Of a DNA stretch of 64,000 nucleotides, positions 33,730-47,481 are shown piece by piece. How positions within the stretch are numbered: position 1 is the stretch's first letter; each line of letters starts with the position of its first letter. The notes beneath the pieces are model-generated. The model was not told the DNA's origin, did not search any database, and saw nothing but the letters and a program-made list of their open reading frames with translations. The translations under genes were made by a program, and so were the position numbers. The stretch is from Scatophagus argus (lineage: Eukaryota > Chordata > Actinopteri > Scatophagidae): NCBI RefSeq assembly GCF_020382885.2, contig NC_058494.1, positions 11,240,001 through 11,304,000 on the forward strand. Direction: 5' to 3'.

Positions 33730-36520
33730 AGGATAATAAGCAATGAATAAAATGTAAGATATTCTGTACTGTTACTCAGTGAGACAGACAGAAAGAGGGC
33801 AACCATGCAAGATTTAAAATAATTTAAACAATATTTTATTTAAAACAAAACCAAGAACAACATTACAAATGAATCTGTAGTCTGGGATTCAGTGGTGGTG
33901 TCAGTGTTGAAATGTATGTGTGGTATCGTCATGGCAAAACAAGGACGAAACCCAGACCAAAAAGATGTATGATCATGTAAAAAGAAAGACAAAATAAGGA
34001 GCCATCTATGCAAGAGAAATACAACCAGACAGCAGGAAGAGGAGCACTGGCATCCAGTATCCCTGAACAGACCAAATTTACAATTCATCACAACTGTCCC
34101 ACTAAGGCCACAATAATTGGTACCACACTGTAACAAAATGCACACAGTCTACCTGAACGTTTCTAGTATCAACAATACTCTAAGCAACCTCAATCGGGTT
34201 CTAGGATCACTTTCAGAGAAGAAAACCAGTATACAAAAAAACAAGGTGATGAAAAGACACCTCAGAATGTGACATTAATTGGAAGACAAGCACAAGATGA
34301 ATAATTTGCTCACATTACTTATATTTTAATGTTGCAGATGTTTAATTCATAAAGCTATAAAATATTGCCTCTATTACTTAAGCAATGGAACAACACTTAC
34401 ACCAACATTAATGTCAGAATGTTGTAATTCCCCAATGGACACCAGGACTTCTTTCTCAGTGATGAGAACGTTAAGCTGGTACAAGTTATACTTCTCAAAA
34501 CTCTAGCCCTAATCCACAGGTATTCTCAAAAGAGCTGAGAGAAATGATCAAGATCAGGCTTGCCGCACAAAACTGCTTTCACCTTTTCAATAACATAATC
34601 ACAAACTGGAGACAAACTTTAGTTGACCTGAGCCTTGCACAAATCCTTCAGTGGGCAACTTTTCTACAAAACCTCACAAAATGGCACAGTCACTTGCCTG
34701 TTCTTCCTTCTGTTTTTCTCATAAATTGTTCCCATGTCAGATGGGACAACATCACATCTATCCTTCTGGAAAGATTAATTGCATGCATGTCAGGACAGAC
34801 AGGAAGCACTTCCAGACACTCAGAAACTGCACGTTTCTGCAAGACAAATGGCAGCTGGGTTACAACATTTGGTGGCTTTCCATCAAGCCAGAAAGAGTCC
34901 CTGTTTAGAACAGTTTGCCCAGTATTTAAATCAGGAGAGATGTATTCACATATGTCAAAATTATTACTAGAATTTTCTTGCCGCTAAATGCTTTACTGTC
35001 TCAGAGTTGGTGTTTTTTAAGGAATCATGTAGCTCAAGTGATTTTTCAATAGCTGAGCAAACATGAGGACCTAATGCAGCAGACATTATCTGTGTACTGT
35101 TGTAGAATATGTTTCTTGAGTTTTGTCAGCAAGAACACACTGAAACATCGCCTTGCACTCTGACAAATTACATATCTCTACAACTACATCACTATCTGCC
35201 ATATGTGCTGTAATCAAACTTTGAATAAGTGTCACTGGAGCCCAACTTCAAACCTCCAGACAACTTGCCCTTTTTAATCAGGTGCAATTTGTACAGTTCC
35301 AACTCTAATTTGGTCTACTTTTGAATTTCGTCTTTTGGCGTTGTTGTTGTTGTTGTTGTCTCTGTCATGCTCCAGTTTCAGTATTCAGTATTCTCTTAAT
35401 GAAGGGTTAACTTCATTAAGAGAATAGTTAGTAGAATAATAGTTGAATCCCCTTATCATAAGTTATATACAACAACCTTTGCAAGCTTAGCTCTTCGTAT
35501 ACGTACACCACCAGCCCAAAATTTCTAAAGGTGATCTCCAACACAGTATTCCACTTTGTTTAACCGGGCAGAAACTCCTTTAAACAATGGCTCCATTCTC
35601 CATTTACACAGTCATGAATTTGGAAAATATTTACTCAGCAATCCAGTAGGTCAAACTAACTATTAACTATTATCTACTATTATTCTCAAACATTTCACCC
35701 AAACAATAGCTAAAATTACATGTCCAAGAAACAAAGAAAAAGTCCCAGACAACATATCACAAATAAACAAACCTACTTACAACTTAACGATCATTGAACT
35801 TAATTACAGTCCAAAAACAAGATGAGATGCCATTTATTTACTTGTTTACTTTGCATGTTCTTCACTGCTTACTACATGTTTCATGATATTATATTTATGC
35901 ATTTCATGTAATATAATATATATTTTATTTAATGAAATGAATAAATTCCATGACAAGAATAATCATCAAGCATCGACTGGTCAAAAGGCACTATAGAGGG
36001 ATAAGGTTAGCAAGGTAAGGAGTGACTTTGTGTCATGTCCTTTCTTAAAGCCATCACATCAAGGTAACTGAGAATAGAAGCACATTCGCTCTAGAGACTG
36101 GATCAATATTATTGCACGGTGTTACACTATACAACAAAGCAGTAAGTTTTTTAAAGCATGCTTGACTACAAGTACAGTTTTGTCTATTGGTTCAAGCTTT
36201 GGAAAATCACTGAAAATATACAGAATGCTGTGAATTGTTCAGGCTACGACCCACTGAACATTTCTGTACTGACCGCAGCTCAGTAATCTTTGGATTATTT
36301 TCAGAAAATTGTGTCCCATCCTGGTTGTTCCTCATGAAAACCTTGAAACTTTAAATATATCTATTATTCATTCTTAATGGTATTTATTTGTGGTAAATGC
36401 TTTGACCACATGACATGTACAATGTATTTGTTTTGTCTTAAAAATGGAATAGTCAGTCAATTTATGTTGTGTGTGTGTGTGGTTTTTTTTTTTAATAACC
36501 TAATTTAAATTATTCCAGAA
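33730..36520. other. Long AT-rich intergenic region
   Basis: No supported gene. 34700-35300 has a few open stretches on both strands (147 aa plus; about 80 aa minus around 34690-34930) that look more coding-like than their surroundings but carry stops and have no family I recognise. (GTT)n at 35340-35358. An inverted repeat 'tattctcttaatgaagggtt / aacttcattaagagaata' lies at about 35390-35427. Confidence 0.4.
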
Positions 36521-38720
36521 TTAAGCTTCCTTCACTTTGTCATCATAAGTGCCACTGCCCTTGTAAGCTGCCACGTAGCCACTGGTGTCAGGGATGTCCT
36601 CACGCCCAGCCTTTCCCCTTCCTTTGCCTGACTCGTCAAACCGCTCCTTGTGCATTCCGGTGTATTTGGTGGTATTGGTCAGTCTGTCCACCGCTGCTGC
36701 CTTTGTCACTTTCTAACAACAAGAGAAGATTAATTTACAGCACAAATTGGACTATTATATCAAACGTGCAGTAATTTGACTCAATTTTACTCTTTGCTCA
36801 TTCAGTTAATACACACAAATATTATATATTATATAATATTATCCCTTCTGCTTACTTAATGCACTTTTTTTCCAGATTTCTCTTATTTTTCAGATTTCTC
36901 CAGGATTCTCTTAATTAAAAGAATGATTTATACTTAAAAAAAATAATAATAATTGATGATGGTGATGATGCCTCAGTGAGACCACACACAAGTCTGGAGG
37001 CATCTATTAGTGCACCTGGGGGCAGCCGTGGCCTAGAGGTTGGAGAAGCGGCTTGTGATCGGAGGGTCACCGGTTCGATTCCCCCACCGGACGGGCAGGA
37101 AAAATTTGGGTGTGGTGGAGTGATTAATGCGAAAAATACTCCCCCCCTCCATTAGCCGGCTGATGTGCCCTTGAGCAAGGCACTTAACCCCCCAATATGC
37201 TCCCCGGGCGCCTGATGCTGCCCACTGCTCCTGTGTGTGTTTCACTGCATGTAATTTGCCGGGTGTTGCATGTGTGTGTTCAACTAAGGATGGGTCAAAT
37301 GCAGAAGACGAATTCAGTGTGTGTATGTAAAAATATATATACTGCCAATAAAGTTCTTCTTCTTCTTCTGTAAACACTATATGCTTGAGGCCGGTTAACA
37401 ATGGGTACAATGCGTTTAACTGATAAAATTACTTACAGTGATTCCCATGTTGGCAGGCTCTTTACCAGCAATGAGACCATAGAGCTGCTGAAGAGCTTCC
37501 TCTTCGCTTTTGCCTTTGAAACGTTTGGGAGCCAGCTCTTTCAGAGCCTGGTTGAACTGCTCAAACGTGATTACACGAGCTGATTTTGCCCTGAGGGAAC
37601 ACAGAATCTGACTTAAATATTTATCGGTTACATGTATTGTCATGAAATTTTGTACTGATCTTTGATCTGCCCCTGTTTTTTCCTCTACAACCATCATAAG
37701 GTTAACATTTCAGGATTTTAGTGAAATGTCTTGAAAATATTGGATGTACTGCCAAAATATACTTCAATGTGCAGAGCATGAAATGACTTGGATGTTGGGT
37801 CAATGTTAAGTAATTTGACAAATGCTATTGTTTAACACCAAATACCTGTGATACTAATGACAGCCATCAGCCTCAGCTTCAGTAAAGCTGTGGGCCTACT
37901 ACTACATTTACTCCTAATTAGCAAACCATAGCATGCAATGATTTATTGATGTATGTGTTGTAATTGCCAAAGAATGACTATATATGGTTTTGCACAGCTG
38001 ATACTGATGTTATCTGCAACAACTGAAAGTCTTTCTTGACTGTTTGTTACGCTGTGGAACTGTCACTACACAAACAAAACATGCACATTGTCATTGTTAC
38101 CTCGTAATATTTACAGCATCTGTTCTACCTGCACGTTATACTGCTTACACTGTGTACAATACTGGCCCTACCTGCACTTTATGGCTGTCTCAAACATTCT
38201 ATAACAAGACCATGTTCTGGCCGGTGCTGCTACTTGTTGTTTGTATCCATAGTCTTTGTGTAGCATGTATAGTCTCTGTGCTGTGTGTATAGTCTGCACA
38301 GTCCTTGTGCACTATGTATAGTCCTGTGCATTATGTATAGTCTTGCGCTGTTTTGCACTATGTACAGTGTTGTATTTCATTTCTAGTGTAGCACCTGATC
38401 CCTGAAGGAACGCTGTCTCGTTCCACTGTTCACTGTTACTGTAAACAGCTGAAATGACAACAAAAACCTCTTGAATTGAATTGGTGAATTATGAACGTTT
38501 TACCCATGGAACACTGAGTGAAATCTTACTTGACTTTGGTAAAAACTATGTCAACATCTGTGGTGGTGACATTCTTGCCGTCAACGATGTGGCAGTCTTT
38601 GCAGATCTTAGCAAAGTTCTTGCCGTTCATCTCCTTCCCTGTGGCCTTAGTGTCTCCATGGACTGCAAACTTCTGGAAGGAGGTCTCCACCTCTGCTACA
38701 GACACTGAGCCCTCAGCCAT
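36521..38720 (-). CDS. tppp3: Tubulin polymerization-promoting protein family (TPPP3-like)
   Basis: Three coding exons: 38720-38530, 37590-37437 and 36712-36521 (phases 2 and 0), about 178 aa. TPPP proteins bind and bundle microtubules in the cytoplasm. The short form without the long disordered N-terminus of TPPP1 is typical of TPPP3 (about 176 aa). Recognised strings are '[20 protein letters not shown]' and '[12 protein letters not shown]' in exon 1, '[16 protein letters not shown]' in exon 2, and '[20 protein letters not shown]' with the '[20 protein letters not shown]' end in exon 3. No defect seen. The ATG at 38720 is preceded by a splice-acceptor-like region, so an untranslated first exon probably lies further right. 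TPPP2 is an alternative name in the same family; TPPP3 fits better by length and sequence. Confidence 0.92.
37014..37378 (+). mobile_element. tRNA-derived SINE in tppp3 intron 2
   Basis: Begins 'ggcagccgtggcctagagg' with an A-box-like 'tggcctagaggttgg' and a B-box 'ggttcgattcc', continues through a body with 'cccttgagcaaggcactta', and ends in a (TTC)n tail. A more diverged copy lies at 54590-54873. It is antisense to the host gene. Confidence 0.8.
38140..38480 (+). repeat. LINE-type 3' end with internal short repeats in tppp3 intron 1
   Basis: Several copies of 'tatgtatagtc(t/c)' run at about 38265-38345, followed by 'acgctgtctcgttccactg' and 'aaatgacaacaaaaacctc' plus 'ttgaattgaattgg', the layout of a fish LINE/SINE tail. 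No RT coding part is visible. Confidence 0.5.
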
Positions 38721-38972
38721 ACTGACAGAAACATAGTACATGCATTTCTGGTCATGACACAGGCAAACAGGTGGACTGTGGGTATGAGTTCATACATTTC
38801 AGCTTAATAGTTGAATATGGTTGCATTGTACAAAGCCCTTAAAAAAGTGAGGACAAAATAAACTTCACTGGTTGATTTTCATGTACTTTCCATCCTTGTG
38901 AGAACATTTTGTGCAAATTCAGAACTCACAAATTCATAATGACTATGGTCAGTCATAGTGAACATTTTTGCT

Positions 38973-39025
<53 letters not shown>

Positions 39026-41490
39026 TCATTCACATCCACCATAATGTTAGTGTTACTCAAGCTGCTCTTACGTCAATTTAATTCAATCAGCTCAATTTCC
39101 AAATGGCTGCTTTGCTCTTCAGTCTCCAATGAATGAACAAACATTCTCCTTCCTCCTGTCCTCTTCTACCAAGTCTCTCTCATACGCACACACACACACG
39201 TAGACACACACACACACGCTTGTCCATCACTTAATTGCTGTTTGCTTAAGGTTAAAGATGTTGTTAGACTGAATAGAAACAATGGCATAAAGACACATTT
39301 ACACAAATTGAAAAAAAAAATCTTTTCATGCATGCTTAAAATAGCAGCTTGACATTAAGGCATTAATTCATAAAAACACTACACAAAAACATAGGTAATA
39401 ACACTGCAGATCCACTGTGCATTTCTATGTGGCTACATGTACTTTTGTGAATAATACTGAACCTGAAAATGTAATATATAAATACAGTTTGGTTTAAAAA
39501 TGTCTGCATGCATATTTCAAATTCATTGTTGTTACTGTAGCTTTACCTTCTGTTGCATTAGGTACTATGGGATGAAACAGTGATGCTGTACATGAGGAAG
39601 TAAAGTGTACCTGCTGCCGTAAATGGATGGATGTTGTGTAAATATTAACGAGAGTCCTGATTCATGAACAGCTGCTCAACCTCTTCGTCGTCCTCCTCTT
39701 TCTTCTTCTTCTTTCTCCTCTGTCTCTCCTCCTTCCTGCCACTCCCAGACTCTCTCACAGTGACGACAGAGATGGAGAGATGCAGAGGAGCCGGAGGAAA
39801 GAGGAGAGAGGGGAGGGAGGAGGGAGAAGGTACCGACCAGCACAGTCAGTGATCTCATAGGCAGTCAGGCATTCAGTCTCATTAGCTCGTTGCCTCAGTG
39901 TACAGACTTGCTTCTGTGGACACACTCTGTTTATTTCGATTCATTATTCTATTTATATGTATTACATATAAATTTCTTCTGTAAGTCATGCTTTCATAAC
40001 ATCTTTGGTAACATCTAAATGTAGATATTACATCTCTACACTTGCTGCTTATTGGACTTCTTGCTAGATGCTAACTGCATTTCGTTGCCTTTTACTTGTT
40101 AGGTGTGTATTGACAATACAGTTGAATCTTAAGTAATCTAATTCAGGCAGATGTTTCAAAAATAAAGATTATTACTCTCATCAATCTTCCTTCAAGATAG
40201 TGCTCTCACCCTTTTCTCCTGTCTGTGACACTAAACTCAGCTCTGTCTCTTTATCTCCCTGTCATTGTCACAAGAGCCCTCTTGTCCGAACAAGGAGGAG
40301 AGGGGCCCTTCAAAGGACAAAGAACAGTGACAATGTAGTGACACATGTATGTGCCACAGCTGCACTGATGTCAAACGATAATCTACTGTTGAGATTTGGT
40401 ACACAGGCACACTACATGAGCAACTTTATGCTGAGATTATTTTCATACACAGTATGTATTTCTATTTTCACTCTGATTCAGCCATACCCTGTCAGCTACA
40501 CTATATACTTTTTAGAAAAAGTAGGCCGAAGTAAAAGAGGCAAACTCCTTGAGAAAGGTCACAGCCAGGAATACCACTGATTCACCACACTGTCAACCTA
40601 CCTAATCAGCACCTCATTAAGTTAGCATACTAAATCAATCAATTGAGTGTATTCTGTATTTGCTGCACTGTACAACTGTAACACAATATATTTACATCTT
40701 GCAAATGCTAAAAATGCTAAAACCTGTGTTTTTATTTGTAACAGTGCCCTGTTCAGCCACCAGTATTGAAAGTGTGGCTGTTCCCTCATGCAGCTCTTCT
40801 GAACTACATGAACAGCTGTTTACAAGTCTATGGTAGTCACTTTGGATATTGGTATCAGTGTTTACAATGTAATTCAAACATGAGGAAGTCCAAGGTGATC
40901 CCTTTCACCTAAAAAGAGTAAAACCATGTGAAAGAAAAGTGATTAAAAGTGTAAAAAAAAAAAAAGTTATTTGCCTATCCTGTGCTCCATATGCTGATCA
41001 GCCACAACATTAAAACCACAGGTGAAAACAGGTGAAGTGAATAACATTAATCATCTGTTTACAATGCAATGTTCTGTGGGGAAACTGTGGGTTCTGGTAA
41101 TCATGTGGATTGAAAGACATTTCAATTTTAACTTTAATTTTAATTTTAATTTTAAATGCATTCCATTGTCCCATTGAAATATTCCCTGCGCCATACTGTT
41201 AGTTACATGTATGCAGAGTTTGATGTACATGAAAGTCAGGTAGTTTTTCATTATCATTATAATTAGTCTTAAAAATACTTGTTACCCCTAGGCTTTATCA
41301 ATGAATAATAAGTACTTTGCAACAAAACCATCCAAAATAAAAAATTAATTACTGAACAACTGTTGTGTTGAGAACTTTTGGTACACAATCAATGAATTAA
41401 GCAGTGATAAAACAAACAAATCCTTTCATTTAGCTATTTGTTATTATAATTAAGCCAGATTTAAATATTTACATATCACTGTTTCAGCAG
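38721..41490. other. Intergenic region between tppp3 and the TRIM gene
   Basis: No gene. It contains (CT)n/(CA)n at 38972-39025, (CA)n at 39189-39220, a purine/pyrimidine-biased patch at 39680-39835, and an interspersed-repeat piece at about 40990-41110 ('gctgatcagccacaacatt'). (TTTTAA)-like units lie at 41122-41155. Small ORFs such as 40200-40580 have no support. Confidence 0.5.
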
Positions 41491-41792
41491 GGGGCGGCAC
41501 GGTGGTGCAGTGGTTAGCACTGTCGCCTCATAGCAATCCCGGTCTGGGCCCTTCTATGTGGAGTTTGCATGTTCTCCCTGTGCCTGCGTGGGTTTTCTCC
41601 GGATTGGCTACTCTACATTGCCCCTAGGTGTGAGTGTGAGAGTGTGTGGGTGTCTGTCTTTGTGTGTTGGCCCTGCGATTGACTGGCGACCAGTCCAGGG
41701 TGCACCCCGCCTCTCGCCCGTAGTCAGCTGGGATAGGCTCCAGCTCCCCCGCGACCCTGACGGATAAGCGGTATAGAAAATGGATGGATGGA
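41491..41792 (+). mobile_element. tRNA-derived SINE, near-complete
   Basis: Same family as 19162-19527, here in plus orientation. It starts 'ggggcggcacggtggtgcag', has lost the B-box segment ('caatcccggtctgggccc' is retained), and ends '(atgg)n'. Flanked by a perfect 11-bp target duplication TGTTTCAGCAG (41480-41490 and 41793-41803). Confidence 0.85.
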
Positions 41793-42714
41793 TGTTTCAG
41801 CAGTGTCCTCTGGCAGTGTAGTGTTTTCACCTTACATTGTTTTACAGGTTTTCAGTGTGCTCCTGTGGATGCCCACATCCTCAAACTAATGCTATGTGCT
41901 TTGTTCACAGGATAAACAGAACAAGTTGTTTTGAAATCATGTACCATCATGAAACTCACTGCTCAGTCAAATGGAAAGCTGAAGCAGGTGACAGACTGAG
42001 TGTTCCACTTGCAAATACTAAGCACTGCGCTCCGGTTTTTTAATCCCATTAAATAATGTTGGTTTTTGAGGAACATCTATGTAAACAACAACAACCAACA
42101 TTACATTCAACATCTTTGAACGAATCACTGACTGATTTCTGAGTATTGTGTGTTATGGAAAACATGTGGTGACATTTAAAGTGTTGTTTTGGAAATATAC
42201 AAAATGTTAATGACAACACAGACAGCAGTACCAAAAATGAACTCATTTTCAGTTAAACAACAATGCCTATGATGCCAACAAGTTGATCCTTCTTCAGATG
42301 AGATACAATCTTACATCCATGTTGTGGGTTTTATTGTGCTGACAACTTGACCTAACTGAGTGAGTTTATCTGAAATTCCTGCTTGTTAAGCAGATTCCAT
42401 CATGTTGCAGACCTCAGTATTTTCACTCAGATAGTGTGGGAAGACGTCCCATGTCTGCTTACAGTAGAAACAAAGGCTTCTGTTTAAATATCACCAGAGA
42501 ACAGCACTGCCTCTTGTTCGAAAAGGAGTTTCAGGATCACGGAAGTCTATGACTGGATTCTCTCTGGACCTCATGCTGACTGACAGCACTTTGCTTTCCA
42601 TCACTTGGCAGACTTACTTGTTTTAACAGTTTGTGGATTCACCCAGCACTCAAATTGACTAAACACTAACTCTGATCCAGAATTTGTTCCATATTGGTCT
42701 CATCCAGGATCATC

Positions 42715-45700
42715 ATGGCTGAGTCTAGTTTCCCTTTACCACCAGAGGCTTACTGTCCCCTGTGTGTGGACACACTGAGAGACCCAGTCACCATTCCTTG
42801 TGGTGACACCTACTGCCTGGAGTGCATCAAGGTCTACTGGGACCAGTTTGACCACATGGGTGTGTACAGCTGCCCACAGTGCCGTGCAACCTTCACACCG
42901 CGGCCCGTGCTGAGACGCAACCTGCCGGATGTAAACCACGAGCCACGGCGCCAGCTTCCAGAGCTCACTCCTTTTCCCTACATGCACCGAGAGTCCTTCT
43001 GTGATTTCTGCGTAGGCCGGCGCAACAAGGCCGTCAAGTCCTGTCTCATGTGCCTGGCCTACTACTGCGAAACACATGTCAAGCCGCATTACGAATCATC
43101 CACCTTCAAGAGACACAAGCTGGTGGATGAGACTGGCCACCTGGACAGGAAGATCTGCCCCCAGCATGAGAAAGGCCTGGAGCTGTTCTGTCGCTCCGAC
43201 CAGATGTGTATCTGTGTGCTGTGTACTGTGAGAGAGCACCGCAGTCACAACATTACCTCAGCAGAAGAAGAACGCATTGAAAAACAAGTGAGTCTGAATA
43301 GCTGGTGACTCAGTACATATGACATATTTGACTTGCAGTGAATAAACTCCATAAAAACTTGAAAAAAAAATTATTTGTAAATTAAATATCTCTGTTATAT
43401 TTCTGAATACTGGATTTTGGAAGAGAGAAGGACTCTGTACTTCTGCTGAAGCTACATCCAACATGATCCAAAATGTCACAGGTCCTGTTCTCTCAATGTT
43501 TCATTGCTGTATTCTTCCAACAGAAAGTCTTGGTGGTCACACAGTCTGAAGTACAGCACATCATTCAGGAGAGGATGAAGGAGCTGCAGGAGCTCAAACA
43601 CAATGTGGATGTACTAAAAGTAAGATAAGACTGACCAAGCAAAAATAATTGTCTCAGTACGTATCTTAACATGTTACATGACCAGAGAAATTTTCAAAAA
43701 GTCTGTGTTGAAGGTATAAAATCTGAGGAAAAAACAGCACCATCTGGTGCTTGCAGGAAATATTACACCTAAACATTTTCTAAAACCTCTGAAAAACTGC
43801 TTTTGCCTTTCAGAGTTGTGCGCAGAGAGCACAGGCAGAAAGTGATAAGACATTCCACGAAATGCTGCAGGCGGTGGAGCGCTGGAAGGCCGAAATCAAT
43901 CAGATGATAATGGCAAACATGCAGGCATCGATGTCTCAGGCTGAGGGCTACGTGGACCGTCTAGAGCAGGAGATACAGGAGCTGCAGCGCCGAGATGCAG
44001 AGCTACGGCAGATCCTTGAAACAGAGGACAACATTCATTTTTTGCAGGTGCTGAAAGATCATACAAGGCTGCTAGAAGTATTGGCTCTCCTGTATTAATG
44101 TGTGTTGTTACTTGGCAATGCACTGTTTAAATACCAGATTAAACCTATCATGTGGAATATAATAATATATATTTTAGAGCATGTTTCAAAATTAACATTG
44201 CAAAGTGCTTGGCAAAGGTCAAAAAATGAAACAGACAAGTCATAAATTTATGTTTTAAAAGAAAAAACAACTTGGTGTATAAAAAAAACAGTAAAGATAA
44301 AGACATAATAGTTTTTAAAAAATGAGGGAGAAAGACCCTTTTACAAGAAATAAAAGACAATTAAAGAAAATTAAAATTCAAGTTAAGTCAGGTAAGGCTC
44401 TTCAATTTCCTCTGGAAAGTTTTTCAAGAGCTTCATTGCCCTGATTGCAAACATTTTGTTCCCTAAAGGGTTATGTTGAGCAAATCAAGGCAGCACCAGC
44501 TGTAAATTTGTCCATGCTCTTTTGGTCAGGCAAGGCTACTTTTCTGTTCAGGTTTCTGAATTCTTGACTGGATCATGGAACTCCTATTTCTTGTCAAATA
44601 GAATTTTCCCACCCTGTGTGTTCCTCCTGAGGCCATGGTTCCCAAAGTGCTCATTAATCCTCAGTTCTCCTTTGGAGAGATGAGCAAGACAGCCATAGAG
44701 ATGAAGGAACATCTGGATGACATCTGTAAGAAGGAACTGAGCAAAATTTCCAAGACAGGTTTGTGTCTACTACATGATATTGACAAAATCTTTATCTTTA
44801 TACTGTGAAAACCATGAAATGGGCCAGCAGCGGTCTAATCTCGTGATGTATCATCTTCACAGTTAGTGAAACACCCGTATATATACTTTTGCCAAGAAAT
44901 GGAGACAAACGACTCAAAGGTAAATATCTGTCAGTTGAAATATGTACACTTTACCTTGGGAAGACAAGAAGGAAGGCATTGATAGCAAGTACTTCTGTCA
45001 TTATATAATTTGCTTCATATTTATTAAAAAAAAAACAATAAGATAAGTTTCATCAAGAAATAATATATGTCCATGTTATCATATCCAAACAGTTCCTTCC
45101 AGAATTGATTTTCAGGAGCCAAAAACCAGGACAGACTTCTTACGATGTGAGTAGAGCGTTCATGGTTCAATCCATTCAGTGTCTATCACTGCAAAAAAAA
45201 AAAAAAGAGACTTTATTTGATATAGTTGTTTTTCTTTGATGTTAATATGTATTTATATTTATTAATATAGTATTTATAGATATTTAGTTACTGTAGGTAA
45301 AAAAAAAAACAAAAAAAACAGAGACTGAAGTAATGTGAAATGATGAATGAATTACATTTTCTTTCTTGATCGAAAAAAGCTAATGATGCAAAATATTGTG
45401 TATGACTGTCTTTGCGCAGACTCCTGCAAGATGTCCTTTGATCCAAACACAGTGTATAAAGAGCTGGTTCTGTCGGACGGGAACCAGAGGGTCACAAGGA
45501 AGAAAAGTGTTCAGTTTTATCCAGAACATCCAGAACGATTTGATGGTTTTTCTCAGGTGCTATGCAAGGAGCCTCTGTCTGGTTTTAGATTTTACTGGGA
45601 GGCAGAGTGGAATGGGGAGTTTTCCATTGGGGTTGCCTACAAGAGCATCAGTCGCAAGGGGAAGAATTCACACAGCCTGCTGGGCTACAATGACAAATCT

Positions 45701-45961
45701 TGGAGTCTCCTGTGCTCAGACTCAGGCTACTCTGCCTGGCACAACAAAGTAGATAGAGATCTCCCTGATGCTCCCAGGGCCACACGAATTGGTGTGTACC
45801 TGGATTATGCAGGCAACACTGTGGCCTTTTACTCAGTATCAGAGACTATGGAGCTTATCCACAGGTTCAAAGCTCAGTTCAGTGAGCCTTTGTATGCTGG
45901 TTTTGGTGTTGGCTCCTCTGTTACCCTCTGTCAGTTGAAGCCAAATTCTGTCCCTTACTAA
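42715..45961 (+). CDS. TRIM protein, RING/B-box/coiled-coil/PRY-SPRY E3 ubiquitin ligase-like
   Basis: Seven coding exons: 42715-43287, 43524-43619, 43814-44047, 44602-44758, 44863-44919, 45093-45146 and 45420-45961. All have GT-AG ends and matching phases; about 570 aa. Order: RING (residues 14-56, CPLC...CPQC), B-box 1-like zinc finger (about 96-121), B-box 2 (about 148-179, CPQH...CRSDQMCICVLC...EHRSHN), coiled coil in exons 2-3 ending in the typical 'EDNIHFLQ', a linker in exons 4-6, and a PRY-SPRY (B30.2) domain in exon 7. Such proteins ubiquitinate targets recognised by the B30.2 domain, and many fish members act in antiviral responses. In the RING the usual 'CGHxxC' reads 'CGDTYC' (Asp31). 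The start at 42715 is chosen because it sits directly before the RING; an in-frame non-ATG extension upstream is unlikely to be used. TRIM16/TRIM25/finTRIM-like; subgroup not fixed. Confidence 0.9.
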
Positions 45962-47480
45962 AGTGTTAAAGACAGGGAAGTTGTTGACAGCATGCAGAGT
46001 GTTGTGACCACAGCCTGCATGCTCCTGTAATGTATGATCATAATGTCTCACTGGACAGATTTTCAGATACATATGTCACTGAGTTTATTTTAATGTGGGT
46101 TCCTGACCGGAAAAAATAACGTTATGTTAGTTTAATATAGGCTTAATGCAAGTAGCATTGCAGTTTCATTATGTTAGTATAATATGCTAATAAATCAGTA
46201 GGCCTATATTCAGTTGTGATGTTTTTCTGAACATTGTGATATGTTGTGACTTTGTGTGTTTATGTCCAGTACAAAAACAAAAGTCCACAATCTTGTATCT
46301 TTTCAAGCGTTCATTGTCACTTTTACAATAAAGGTAAAGTAATAATAATAAGAAAATACCCAAAATACCTTGAACACTTTATAATAAAATATGATGATGT
46401 ATATACAGCACTATAATGACTAACATTAAGACAAATATTCTAAACTAATTAATTAATATTATAAATTCACTGACCACATTTGTGCATAGTTTAACAGATT
46501 CCCAACTCATTTTTAACTATGTCTATTTAATGATTTTTGAAGCCATCAACATTACAGTTATATACAGTTTCTCCACCTTCTATACAGGTGGGATAGGTAT
46601 AGGTGGGACAAAACTTATTAAAACAAAGATCTGTAAGAGAGTTTTCATCCTGCACCAGCAAGCACCATGTGTTTTATTATTATTAAGAATTATTATTCTT
46701 ATTCTCTTATTCTTATTATAAGAATCTGAAATAAAATGCCATAAGCCTTTTGTTGTTATTTTTGTCATTTTTAGTAATTAATTAATAAATTATGTTTTTT
46801 TGTAGTTTTATTATCATTTGTCCTCAAATGTTTCTGTGAGACTGCTGTTTCAGCACCAGTATTCAGTAGCAGAACAGATCCTATAAATAAACATAACATT
46901 TTAATTTTAGATTTTGCGATATTGTCTTCAGTGTGGCCCATCCTCATCAAAAAAACGGCCATATACTGTAAGTTATCTGTATAAACAGTTTATTACAGCC
47001 CATACTTACAGGGTGTACCAAACACGTAGTGACAATGAATCCAAGACTTTCTCCCAGGAATCCATGAAACCAAAAGTCAACACTGCCTTACTTTGACTTA
47101 CGTACAACATACTGATCTAACTGTGACTGTTTGTTAACAAAGGTTCACTACAATAAATCTGATCTGAAACAGACGTCACTGGTATTCTCCAATCGTTAAA
47201 TAGAGTATGTAGTCTTGGAAGACACTGTGAATAGACATGTTCAGTTGTTTAGGTATAAGGAGGTGTTGCTTTTCTATTGGCATTACATTTTAACTTATCT
47301 GGTATTTTTATAGTGACTTACAGCAGGAACATTAATGTTTTTTTAATGTTTTTTTCTTGTAGCTCACACAATTTGCAAGAGAAATTATCCAAACGTACAA
47401 TACTGCTTTGCATGGCTGCCCTGAAACATTTATGGGGGCTCTGTATGCAAACTTAGAGGTGTTGGAGGCAGTGTTAAGGA
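45962..47480. other. TRIM 3' flank and intergenic
   Basis: Likely 3' UTR with polyadenylation-type signals ('acaataaagg' near 46325). AT-rich, no further gene seen. A small inverted-repeat-rich patch of 'tattattaagaat / attcttattataagaat' type lies at 46675-46725. Confidence 0.5.
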
Positions 47481-47481
47481 T

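Noticed and set aside
39676-39858. Glu/Gly/Arg-rich ORFs on both strands
   Set aside because: Low-complexity purine/pyrimidine patch; no conserved partner.
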